From positions 57,987,997-58,051,996 of the forward strand of contig CM037790.1 of NCBI GenBank assembly GCA_021229015.1: a stretch of 64,000 nt of DNA, written 5' to 3'. Source of the DNA: Solen grandis. Taxonomy: Eukaryota > Mollusca > Bivalvia > Adapedonta > Solenidae. Below the pieces are notes generated by a model. It did no database searches, was not told the origin of the DNA, and was given only the letters and a program-made list of their open reading frames with translations. Of the stretch, positions 11,553 through 21,543 are shown in pieces (positions within the stretch are counted from its first letter, which is position 1; each line of letters opens with the position of its first letter). The position numbers were made by a program, and so were the translations under genes.

Positions 11553-12035
11553 TCAAGAGGGCCATGATGGCCCTGGGTCGCTCTGCCCTGTGCAAGCCAT
11601 AAATCGAGTGAGTACTTTAGGACAAGAAGAATTTTCAAATTTGTACTGTATACATATAAGGAAAATGGGCTTAGCCCCCTGGCGGCATTTTTTTTTAAAG
11701 GATCAAAATAATTTGAACAATCTTGACTTGACTTGACCTGACTATTTGAGTTTACCGTCGCTTCAATAGTATTTCAGTCATATAGTGACGTCCAGCTAAT
11801 AACAAGTGGAGGAAGACCCCGAATGCACGGAGGCATTCGGGCAGAACCACCGACTTACCGCAAGCCAGCTGGAAGGCTTCCTCACATGAAAATCCGAATG
11901 ACCCTGCTGGGATTTGAACCCACGTGATAAGATTCTGAGTGAATGTTAAAGTCAACGACTTTACCCTCTCGGCCACAGAAGCCCCTGAACAATCTTGATA
12001 TAGAGAGTGACCTAAGGAACATTTGCGCCAAATAA
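11553..12035 (-). mobile_element. HINE-like element, 3' part (core D), interrupted by a SINE
   Basis: On the minus strand the right end reads CAAGATTGTTCAAATTATTTTG-type core D. The 3' palindrome GGGCCATCATGGCCC plus TCTTG is at 11556-11578. The core matches that at 52800-53000. The SINE at 11727-11986 interrupts it. The 5' end is not present. Confidence 0.75.
11727..11986 (-). mobile_element. tRNA-derived SINE with 12-bp target duplication
   Basis: The minus strand starts AGGGGCTTCTGTGGCCGAGA, an A-box-like tRNA head. The B box GGGTTCAAATCC follows, then a body with GAGGAAGCCTTCCAGC, TTAGCTGGACGTC and a TCAAG-repeat tail. GAACAATCTTGA flanks it on both sides (11715-11726 and 11987-11998). 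The body matches the copy at 56125-56378. Such tRNA(Leu/Ser)-like SINEs are known in bivalves. Confidence 0.9.
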
Positions 12036-12338
12036 CTATATTCTTTATAAACACTCAAATTAGGCAACTCGTTGTAGCTACATTATTCTTTATCTAATGT
12101 TTTATACCAATTAATCATATATTTTAAATCAGCATGCATACACATTTAACCACAGGGAATTCCCTGTGCATTTAACAGAATGCAGTGGAATTCAGCAAAA
12201 AAAATAAAAAAATAAAAAAAATTCACAATGCTTCTGTGTCTAAGAATTTGTGACAAATTATAAATTTGAAGGTGGTATATGTAGCCGGGTACTGGTACTT
12301 TGTGGAGAATCGGGAGGTTTTGGATCGTGTGGCTTGAT

Positions 12339-12398
12339 AGCTCAGTGGTAAGGTGCTTGGACACTGGGTTCGAATCACAGGCAGGCCACAGTTTTTTC
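12339..12398 (+). repeat. tRNA-like sequence, shortened
   Basis: GGCTTGATAGCTCAGTGGTA looks like a D-arm with an A box. GGGTTCGAATCACAGGCAGG follows after only a dozen bases, so the anticodon arm is largely missing. It is a tRNA-derived relic rather than a functional tRNA. Confidence 0.4.
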
Positions 12399-12504
12399 AC
12401 CACCTGATTCACCATAATATTTTGCTGAAAATATAGTGATCTGAAATATAGTAAACTAAGTCATGCGCAGATCCAGAGGGTGTACCGGGTGTCCAGACCA
12501 CCCT

Positions 12505-12532
12505 CCCCCCCCCCCCCCCCCCCCCCCCCCCC
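12505..12532. repeat. Poly(C)/poly(G) tract of 28 bases
   Basis: An uninterrupted C run; a second shorter C-rich patch follows at 12576-12589. It could form G-quadruplex or be length-variable. Confidence 0.95.
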
Positions 12533-12609
12533 GAGATTTGGATATTATGCATAAGATATACATAATAAAGGGTGACCCCCCCTCCCCCCACTATGTCCTG
12601 TGATTTTCA

Positions 12610-13641
12610 TAGATGTGCATATTATGAAATTGTTACGGTTGATTGACTTTCTTTTGAGTTATGGCCCTTTGCTGATTTTCTGGAGTTTTCTTTGTCCACG
12701 CTATTTCTCAATAACTACGGGATAGATTTCAATCAAATGTCATAGGAAGCTTCAATATTAAGCACAGATGTGCATATTATGAAGTGGTTATGGTTGACTG
12801 ATTTTCTTATGAGTTATGGCCCTTTGCTGATTTTCTGGAGTTTTCTTTGTCCACGCTATTTCTCAATAACTACGGGATAGATTTCAAACAAATGTCATAG
12901 GAAGCTTCAATATTAAGCACAGATGTGCATATTATGAAGTGGTTATGGTTGACTGATTTTCTTTTGAGTTATGGCCCTTTGCTGATTTTCTGGAGTTTTC
13001 TTTGTCCATGCTATTTCTCATTAACTACTGGATGGATTTCAATCAAACTTCATAGGAAGCTTCACTGGTGAGCATAGATGTGCATATTATGAAATTGTTT
13101 CGGTTGACTGACTTTTTTTTTAGTTATGGCCTTTTGCTGATTTTCTGGAGGTTTTTTTTTTGTCCACGCTATTTCTCAATAACTACGGGATAGATTTCAA
13201 ACAAACGTCATAGGAAGCTTCAATATCAAGCACAGATGTGCATATTATGAAATGGTTACGGTTGACTGATTTTCTTTTGAGTTATGGCCCTTTGCTGATT
13301 TTCTGGAGTTTTCTTTGTCCACGTTATTTTTCAATAACTACTTGATGGATTTCAATCAAATTTCATAGGAAGCTTCACTTGCTCTTCACTTAGAAACAGC
13401 CTTTTGGTGACACACTTCTTTTTTGTTTAATTCAATGTTGCAGATTTGGTATGATTTGGGCTTCATTAAAATGAGAACAATTTTGATTTGGTATAAAAAG
13501 ATTATTATTGTGAAATAGTTTTGTGTAATATGTCAATTGAAAACATCAATTCATTGTGACTTACCTCCTATAGCTGGGCACTTGATTGTAAACAAAGGCT
13601 GTGTGGAGGGTATTCATCACCTTTAGTGATAGCTCTAGTTT
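12610..13641 (+). mobile_element. HINE-like element, CTAGTTT-end family (155-bp core)
   Basis: Five copies of a 155-159-bp unit with TGTGCATATTATGAA, GAGTTATGGCCCTTTGCTGA and TTTGTCCACGCTATTTCTCA. A unique stretch follows, ending in GGGTATTCATCACCTTTAGTG, the palindrome ATCACCTTTAGTGAT and AGCTCTAGTTTT. A related 3' end closes the element at 31670-32556. No clear 5' hairpin is visible here, so the left end may be truncated. Confidence 0.75.
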
Positions 13642-14361
13642 TAATGCAAATGATAATTTTGATTTTGGTTTTTAGAATTTGTGTCAGTGAGTGTGACTGT
13701 CACAATGTCAGTGATGTTGGAATACAGCAAAAGTTAACAAACAAAATACAACAATGGAACACTGGCACAATAAAATGTCCATTTCAAGAATGATACTTAC
13801 TTTTACACTACTTCCCTGTCAATAAACAAAACCAACAATACATTCGTGTTTCGCCGGTGTGTAAACTTCAACAAGAAGGTAAAGGGAAAATAATAAAACA
13901 AAAGAAGAGTAGTGAATGAAAAGTTGTAAGTGACAGGTTTATTTTTGTGCAGACAAGTGTTTATTTCTTATATCAAACCAATAAATTATGAAAAATGTGG
14001 AGGAAAAACGGTACCATTTTAAAATGGTTTATTTCGGAATAAGGTATGACGCATTTGAACCATTTACAGGAATTTCTGAGTGTATGTTCCGCGCTTTTTT
14101 ACAGTTACCCGGGATATAGACTTGACTATTTGAGTTTACCGGGATATAGATTTTCCTTAAACGATCCGTCATGTCAGAGTAATATAAAGATTTAATTCAC
14201 TGCTGATATAAGCAACTGTTTCCCGATTTTTTTAAATATACTTTACCGTAAAAAGCAATTAAAACACACAAATGTTGTTAAATATATACACAGTCACCAA
14301 AATGATACAAATTTTTATCCGGTCACTGTACAGTATATACACTTAGTTGTCATCTGTTCTG
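13642..14361. other. Intron 1, no recognisable feature
   Basis: AT-rich sequence without repeat units or coding signature. Confidence 0.5.
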
Positions 14362-14605
14362 ACTCGAAACTCACTTTTTTAACTCAAAACTCACTATTTC
14401 AGACTCAAAACTCACTTTTTCTTGACCCAAAACTCACATTTTTTAACTCGAAACTCACTTTTCCTTAACTTGAAACTCACTTTTTCAGACTCAAAACTCA
14501 CTTATTTTAACTCGAAACTCACTTTTTCTTAACTCGAATCTCTTCTTAAAACTCATTTTTAAAATTTTTGCCTGGAAATTACCTTTTCTGATCCGAAACT
14601 CACTA
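14362..14605 (-). repeat. AACTCGAAACTCACTTTTT minisatellite, inverted relative to 9296-9465
   Basis: About ten degenerate copies of the roughly 20-bp unit, in reverse-complement orientation to the left array. It stands directly before a HINE-like core. Confidence 0.85.
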
Positions 14606-14654
14606 CTAGAAAAAAAGAAATCCTCATCATCGTACAGTATACCGTTACACCCTT

Positions 14655-15437
14655 ATCATCATCTTTTGCTTTAAACAACATCTCCTCCTAAACTACTGAG
14701 CAGATTTTGATAAAATTTTACAGGAATGATCCCTAGGTGGTTCTGAGCAAAAATAGCTAAAATCAATCCGGTCTGCCAACCAAGATGGCCGCCAGAGGTA
14801 TAAAAAAAATAAAAAAATAAAAAATTAAACGACATAATTATCCTCCTTAACCACAGCAGATTTTTATGAAACTCAGAAGGAATGATCATTGGGTGATACT
14901 GCACAAAAATAGCTAAAATCCTCCGGTCAGCCAACCAAGACGGTCACCAGAGCTAAAAATAGAATTTTCTTTTAACAACATCTCCTAAACCGCTGAGCAG
15001 ATTTTGATGAAATTTTACAGGAATGATCCTAAGGTGGTACTGAGCAAAAATAGCTAAAATTGTTCTGATCCGCCTATCTGATCTCCTCCCTAATCGCAGG
15101 GCAGATTTTGATGAAATTTTACAGGAATGAATCTTAGGTGGTACTGAGCAAAAATAGATAAAATTGTTTCGGTCCACCAACCAAGATGGCTGCCAGAGCT
15201 AAAAATAGAAAAATTTAAATTGATGAAACTTTACAGGAATGATCCTAAGGTGGTACTGAGCAAAAATAGCTAAAATCATTCCAATTCGCCAACCAAGATG
15301 GCCACCAGAACTAAAAATTAATAAAATTTAAATACTATAATTATGTTATGTGTAAATTTTTTTCCGTACTTAAGCATTTTCTCTCTAGCAGTTGAATTCA
15401 GGTGAGCGATTTAGGGCCATCATGGCCCTCTTGTTTG
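14655..15437 (+). mobile_element. HINE-like element, 5'-truncated
   Basis: Repeated units of about 130-150 bp with GAGCAGATTTTGAT, TTTTACAGGAATGAT, GTACTGAGCAAAAATAGC and CAACCAAGATGGCCGCCAG. It ends in CAGGTGAGCGATTTAGG and the palindrome GGGCCATCATGGCCC plus TCTTGTTT. The 5' hairpin is absent. Confidence 0.8.
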
Positions 15438-15502
15438 AAAGTATCAAAGCCCTTAATCCTTTTAAATTAGACTTGTAATGAACATATTATTTTACATTTC
15501 AG

Positions 15503-15569
15503 ACACAAGCCAGTCAGATGGGTGCTTCTTCCTTTTCCCGAGAAGTGACACAATCAGACCCAAATCAAG
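15503..15569 (+). CDS. Gene 1 exon 2 (67 nt, linker)
   Basis: Acceptor TTTTACATTTCAG before 15503 and donor GTTAGA at 15570. Read in phase 0 from exon 1 it is open and gives TQASQMGASSFSREVTQSDP-NQ, leaving one base (G) that completes a Gly codon with the first two bases of exon 3. The agreement of both phases supports it as a real exon. It is Ser/Gln-rich and has no domain. The donor is not ideal (GTTAGA rather than GTAAGT). Confidence 0.6.
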
Positions 15570-15718
15570 GTTAGAATGTAGACAATTACAACACTAAAAA
15601 ATATCTCTGTGTTACACAATCTGAAAGCTAAAAAGTATGATAAGTCATATTTTAACTAGCTGTATACTAGGTTTATTACAGCAGCTCTTTCACAGATGAT
15701 CGTTTACTAAGAATTTGA

Positions 15719-16473
15719 TTTTTAGCTCAGCTGAGGACAACGTGCTCAAAGTTAGCTATTGTGATCGATGAATGACATCTAGCACCTCCTAAACTTGGCC
15801 AATTTTTATAAAACTTTATGGGAATGTTCCTTGGGTGGTCCTCTTCAAGTTGTTCAAAGAATTTAATTCCATGCCAAAATCTGGTTGCCATGGAAGCATA
15901 ATAAAGGGAAAAAATGTAAAAATTAAAAAATATTCTCCTCCAAAAGTATTGGATGGATTTTAATATATTTTTGCACAGATGTTTCTTTGGTCATTTTCTA
16001 CCAAGATTGTTCAAATTATTTGGATTGGTCCAAAAACATGGCTATCAGAGGCCGGAGCCCGTTTTCCTTAAATGTATATAGTACAAATTTGAAATACCTT
16101 TTTGTCCAAAAGTACTTTTTTGATTGCAAAGTATTTTGGCACAAATGTTTCTTGGGTGACTCGCTTTTAAGATTAAAAAAATAATTTGATCCATCAAAAA
16201 ACATGGCCACAAGAGAGCAAAGCCCGTTTTCCTTATATGTATGAAATACAAATTTTAAAAATCTTCTTGTTCAAAAGTACTGGCTGGATTTCAAAGTTCT
16301 TTTTAGCGCAGATGTTCCTTTTGTCACTTTCTATCAAGACCATTAAAATCATGTGGACCTGTCTAAAAATATATAGGTAGCTGGCAGAGAAGAGGTATTT
16401 TGTTGTTACTTTTTCTTGCACTAATACTTGGTTCTCAGGTGGGCAATTCCAGGGCCTTCATGGCCCTCTTGTT
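15719..16473 (+). mobile_element. HINE-like element (core D)
   Basis: 5' TTTAGCTCAGCTGAGGACAA with hairpin. Core units contain TACTGGATGGATTT or TACTGGCTGGATTT, AGATGTTTCTTTGGTCA and AAAACATGGCTATCAGAGG. 3' CTCAGGTGGGCAATTCC and GGGCCTTCATGGCCC plus TCTTGTT. It is followed without spacer by the next element. Confidence 0.8.
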
Positions 16474-17362
16474 AGCTCACCTGAGCACAACGTGCTCATG
16501 GTGAGCTATTGTGATCGCCTTTTGTCCGTCGTCCGTCGTCCGTGCGTGCGTGCGTGCGTCGTCAACAATTTGCTTTAAACAACATCTCCTCATGAACCGC
16601 TGAAGGGATTTTGACCAAACTTCACAGGAATCATCCTTATGATGCCCTCTATCAAAGTTGTACAAATTATTCAGATTGGTTAAAAAAGTAGGTCACAGGA
16701 GCTAAAAATAGATTTTAAAAATGCAAACTTTGAAAATCTTCTTCTGCAAAACTGCAAGGCCTAGAGCTTAGATATTTGGTATGTAGCATCATCTTATGGG
16801 CCATTACCAAGATTGTACAAATCATAGCCCTACGGTGATAAATGACCCCGCACCAGGGGTCACTTATTTTACATAGAGTTATATAGGAAAATCTTTAAAA
16901 ATCTTCTTCTATGAATCCATTAGGCCTAGAGCTTAGATATTTGGTATGTAGCATCATCTAATGGTTCATTACCAAGATTGTTCAAATCATGACCCTATGA
17001 TGATAAATGCCCCCGCACCAGGGGTCACTTTTTAACATAGAGTTATATAGGAAAATCTTTAAAAATCTTCTTCTATGAATCCATTAGGCCTAGAGCTTAG
17101 ATATTTGGTATGTAGCATCATCTAATGGTTCATTATCAAGATTTTCAAAATGGTGGCCCTTTGGAGATAAATGACCCCGCACTAAGTCTTCTCCTCTGAA
17201 ACCATAAGGCCCAGTGCTTATATATTTGGTGTGTAGTATTGTCAGGGCTAAAATGTTTAAGATTGAGTTATATCAGAATTCTTGTCTGTTTAAAAACCTT
17301 GTAATCAGTTGTAGCAATGGTACTCAGGTGAGCGATCCAGGGCCATCATGGCCCTCTTGTTT
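16472..17362 (+). mobile_element. HINE-like element (core B), inserted at the end of the previous one
   Basis: 5' TTAGCTCACCTGAGCACAAC with hairpin, then CGTCCGTCG and GTGCGTGCGTGCG microsatellite. Core B units of about 165 bp hold ATAGAGTTATATAGGAAAAT, GGCCTAGAGCTTAGATATTT and CACCAGGGGTCACTT. 3' CTCAGGTGAGCGATCCA and GGGCCATCATGGCCC plus TCTTGTTT. Near-identical copies lie at 36520-37550, 44936-46135 and 47731-48940. Confidence 0.9.
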
Positions 17363-18189
17363 TCTAAAGCATTAGAATGTATACATTGTACTAAGGTTGT
17401 GGTGGGTCGGTCTACACGCTAGCTTTGCAAAGATCGCAAAACCTGAAGACAATGAAATCGAAAGAGTTAGCATTCCAAATACAATCCATCAGACTTAAAC
17501 TGCTATTTCCTTAGTTCTGAAAGTACCATCAAAATAGAATGCTTAACCAAAAATGGTAACATATTATTTCCAGTGAAACTTTCATTATTTAGGTTTATAC
17601 CATTTTGACTAAAGAAAAAACACACACAAGCACATTTTTACTAAAACAGTTCACACATAATATAAGGAAAATTGCTAGGATATAATTAGACTAGCATCAC
17701 ACTATTTTAGGAATGTTTTGAAGTGTAACAGATAAATTCATGTGTATATTTATAACTTATAAGAACAATATATCAAAACAGGTAGGCTCAGTCATTAACT
17801 GGCCCCACCAATATTGTAATAATTGGTCAAAACACATTGCAGAATACATTGTCAATTCCTGGAGTTGAGTTTATTTCCCTGAAATTATGTTGCCATTTGT
17901 TTCCCAATGGGATTAATAATCTTGTTTACTGCTAGAAGCCCAAATAAACCATGGCATAATATCCACCCATGAAATTTGCAATTGAACATTTTTACACCCA
18001 GGATTTTACGCACAGGGGCCAACATCATTTTTAGCTGCATCCTGATATGAAAGTCCCCCCAGGACATTCCTTTGTAACCCACCCACCCAACAGCTTGTCA
18101 CAATCTAGGGTCTGCTTCTGCTGCTCTCTCATAGGATCAGTGAATGTCTTTCGTCCATAACTACCTTGTTTGCACTCTAGTATCTTCAG
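17363..18189. other. Intron 2, no recognisable feature
   Basis: AT-rich, no repeat structure or coding signature that I can support. Confidence 0.5.
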
Positions 18190-18809
18190 TTTTAGCTCAC
18201 TAGAGCACAACGTACTCAAGGTGAGCTATTAGGATCACCCTGTGTCTGTTGTGTGTCGTCAACGATTTGCTTCAAATGACATCTCTGAAATGGCTTAGTA
18301 GAAACTGATGAAACTTGGCATGTGTCATCTGTAGATGAACCTCCACAAAAGTTGCTAAAATAAACTCTTGTTGCCATGGAAACCAACAGAATTTTACTTA
18401 AAAAAACTTCAAAAATCTTCTCCTCTGAAACCAATAATCAGAATTTAATTTCCTTTGGCATAAATGGTCACCACATGGTGCTCTATCATAATTGCTAAAA
18501 TGAAGTTGATCCCTTAAAAATTAGGCCTCTAAGGGTTTAGCTAATTTCCTTATATACTCTTTATAGAAAATTTCAAAATTCTTCTTCTGTGAAGCCATTA
18601 TGGCCGGAATTTAATATCATTTAACATAAGTTGTCACCTCATGACTGTCTACCATTATTGCTAAAATAAAGTTGATCCCGTGAAAAATGAGGCATTAGTG
18701 GGTCTGCTTGTTTCCGAATATAAAATATTTAAAAAAAATCAAAATTCTTCTTTGTAAAACCAGTGGTCAGAATTTTATTTTATTCAGCACAAATGGTCAC
18801 CTTATGACT

Positions 18810-19246
18810 CAATCTCATCAAAATCATATCCTCTATCCCTGATTAAGATCTGACAACATCGCATTAGGGGTCACGTCAGATTGACCTTTTAAGTAATTCA
18901 TATGTATAAACAAGTGTTGATTTTAGACCAGTCAAATAGCACGTTTCAAACTGACTTCAGTAAAACATTTGTTACAGGGTGAAAAAAATGTGCAGCTTGA
19001 CTGGGACTTGAACCCGGAGTCTTTTGCTTACAGGGCGAATGCTCTACCAAATGAGCTACTGCTCTACTGAATCAGCTACGCGGCCACTTAAACATCCTTC
19101 TACCCTATTGTGAGATTGATATGGTTACTTCCCCCAATTCTGTAGCCGCCGATTTGACTGGCTTATTCAAATGTCAATCTGAGACGACCCTCTATATGAT
19201 GTGGTCATATCCAGTTAGCATACTTAATCTGATTTTAATGAGATTG
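18810..19246. mobile_element. Mutator-like MITE with 10-bp duplication, carrying tRNA-like sequence
   Basis: Ends CAATCTCATCAAAATCA and, inverted, CAATCTCATTAAAATCA. More distant inverted similarity continues inward (GATTAAG, CAGATTGAC). CCTTATGACT occurs directly outside both ends (18800-18809 and 19247-19256), as expected for a 9-11-bp target duplication of Mutator-like elements. It has no transposase frame. The interior holds tRNA-like sequence on the minus strand. Confidence 0.85.
18995..19086 (-). repeat. tRNA-like sequence with two A boxes
   Basis: On the minus strand GTAGCTGATTCAGTAGAGCA is followed by GTAGCTCATTTGGTAGAGCA, two A-box/D-arm copies. An anticodon-arm-like stretch and the B box GGGTTCAAGTCCC come next. 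It lacks a clean acceptor stem, so it is a pseudo-tRNA within the MITE rather than a functional gene. The 3' half matches 4581-4640. Confidence 0.6.
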
Positions 19247-20348
19247 CCTTATGACTGTCTACCATAATTGCTAAATAAAGCCTTGAAAAGTGAGGCTCCT
19301 AGCTGGGGTCCACTAGTTTTCTTATATACTAACTATACTAAATCTTCTTCCATGAAACCTGTTGGTTAGAATTAAATTTCTTTTGGCAATTATGGTCAAC
19401 TCTAATGACTGTCTATCTCACTTGCAAAATGAGACCCCTAGGGGTTGAGTAGATTCGCTTATATAGCTCTATATAGAAAATTTCAAAATTCTTCTTAGAT
19501 TATGAATTCAAGGGGTAGAATTTAACTTCTTTTTGCACAAATGGTCATCTCATAGCTGTCTACCGTTATTCCTAAAATAAAGTTGATCCCATGAAAAACA
19601 TTGGCTAACTTTAGAATTCTTTGTATCTGAAACTTGAATCTTGTTGCTGCTGTTAGTAGTAATATGAAGTATTTTGAATGGCTTTAAATAAGCTAATGTA
19701 CTCCAGTGAGCAATCTAGGGCCATCATGACCCTCTTATTTAAGCATTCATTTTTAGCTTGACTATTCAAAGAATATGAAAGCTATTGCAGTCACCCTTGC
19801 ATCGGCATTGGTGTTACAGCTTTTTGGTTAAAATTGTGTATGCAAGTTACTAAGCTTGGTTATTGACTTGAAGGTTTATAAATTCGTTCAAGGGCATCAG
19901 ACAACCAAGGAAGATAACTCTTGCTAAAGTTAATACAAATTGTGGCCTCTTTTTAACTTAAGAAAATTTGGTTCAAGTTTTGCATGCAAGCTACTATCCA
20001 GCTTAATATCACAATAACTATTCATGATATTGACTTGTTAATAGAAATTATGGCTCCTTTTTAGCTTGTCTGTTTCAAGAAAAATGTCAAGCTATTATGA
20101 TTGCTCCATTGTCGTGGTTGGTGTCCTGCAAAAACTTTATGTAGCCCATTTATACTCAAACACTTTTAAAGGTATCAACATGAAACTTGGAATACTTGAT
20201 AATCATGACAAGGCGCATGTGTAAGACAAAGGGCATTATTCTGAATGCAATATTTTTGGAGTTATGCCATTTTTAGATCACCGTTGTGCTCAGTGTGAGC
20301 TGTTGTGACCTATGGTCGTCTGGCGTCCGTCTTCAGCATTTAACTTAA

Positions 20349-20582
20349 CCCTTTCCCTCATATAGACTCATTTTGACGCACTCAGTAGGTACCACATAAA
20401 GCCTGATCTGCAGAAAACCACAGTTAAACCTGACCAAATTTAATTACAAATTCCTCATTTCCAGACCACTGAGGAGCAGCGAACAGCATAAAACATGATC
20501 AGCCTGCGAGTTACTCGTAGGCTGATCTGGTTTTATGCTGTTCGCATAGGTCTTTTCATGGTGTTCTCTATGAGGGAAAGGG
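20349..20582. mobile_element. TTAA-flanked (piggyBac-like) MITE with internal hairpin
   Basis: Ends CCCTTTCCCTCATA and, inverted, the same 14 bases, flanked by TTAA at 20345-20348 and 20583-20586. TTAA duplication with CCC ends is the piggyBac pattern. Inside, about 20476-20546 form a nearly perfect hairpin of about 70 nt (arms GCGAACAGCATAAAAC and GTTTTATGCTGTTCGC). It has no coding capacity. Confidence 0.9.
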
Positions 20583-21543
20583 TTAAATGACATCTTCTCC
20601 TAAACTACTGGGCCAGTTTTCATAAAACTTTACAGGATAGTTTCGGGGTGGTCCTTTTCCAAAGTTGTTCAAAGAATTAAATTCCATGCCAAAATCTGGT
20701 TGCAATGGCAACTAAAAAGGGGAAAAAAATAAAAAATCTTCTCCAAAAGTACTGGCTGGATTTCAAAGTTATTTGGCACAAATGTTCCTTGGGTCACTCT
20801 CTACCAAGATTGTTCAAATTACTTGGATCCATTTATAAACATGGATGCTAGGGGGCGGAGCACCTTTTCCTTATGTGCATATAGTACAAATTTGAAAAAT
20901 CTTCTTGTGAAAAACTACCAGCTGGATTTTAAAGTTATTTGGCACAGATGTTCCTTGGGTCACTCTCTACCAAGATTATTCATATTGTTTGGATTCATTG
21001 AAAAACATGGCTGCCAGGGGCCAGAGCCCGTTTTCCTTACATGCATATAGTACAAATTTGAAAAGTCTTCTTGTGCAAAAGTACTGGCTGGATTTCAAAG
21101 TTATTTGGCACAGATGTTCCTTAGGTCACTCTCTACCAAGATTGTTTAAATTATTTTGATTTGTTGAAAAACGTGGCCGCCAGGGGGCAAAGCCAGTTTT
21201 CTTGTGTGTACATAGTACAAATTTGAAATTTGAAAAATCTTCTTGTCCAAAATTACTGGCTGGATTTCAAAATGGCACAGATGTTTAATGGGTCACACTC
21301 TACCAGAATTGTTCTGACAGATTATTTGGATTGATCAAAAACCATTGCCGCCAGTGGGCGAGGCCCATTTTCCTTATATGTATATAGTACAAATTTAAAA
21401 ATTCTTCTTGTCCAAAAGTATGCATTGGATTTATGGCTGGCAGGGGACAGAGCCAATTTTCCATAATATTATAAGATATTTGCTATTTTTTCCCTCCCAG
21501 TAATACCTGGTTCTCATGTGAGCGATCCCAGGGCCATTATGTC

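Larger units (their letters stand above)
18190..19740 (+). mobile_element. HINE-like element (core E), host of a nested MITE
   Basis: 5' TTTTAGCTCACTAGAGCAC with hairpin. Units of about 150-170 bp hold GGTCAGAATTTAATTTCC, GCACAAATGGTCACC, ATGACTGTCTACCATAATTG and AAAATAAAGTTGATCCC. 3' CTCCAGTGAGCAATCTAGG and GGGCCATCATGACCC plus TCTTATTT. The element at 18810-19246 is inserted in the core. A related element is at 51196-52449. Confidence 0.85.

Noticed and set aside
11752..12054. A 100-codon minus-strand frame
   Set aside because: It coincides with the tRNA-derived SINE; the text is the translated SINE body, which also appears at 56082-56309.
12339..12398. Possible tRNA gene
   Set aside because: A and B boxes are too close together and no anticodon arm or acceptor stem can be drawn.
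16477..16665. Minus-strand frames with MYNFDRGHHKDDSCEVW (also at 44932 and 47741)
   Set aside because: Shadow frames over the 5' end of core B HINE-like elements; no independent evidence of coding.
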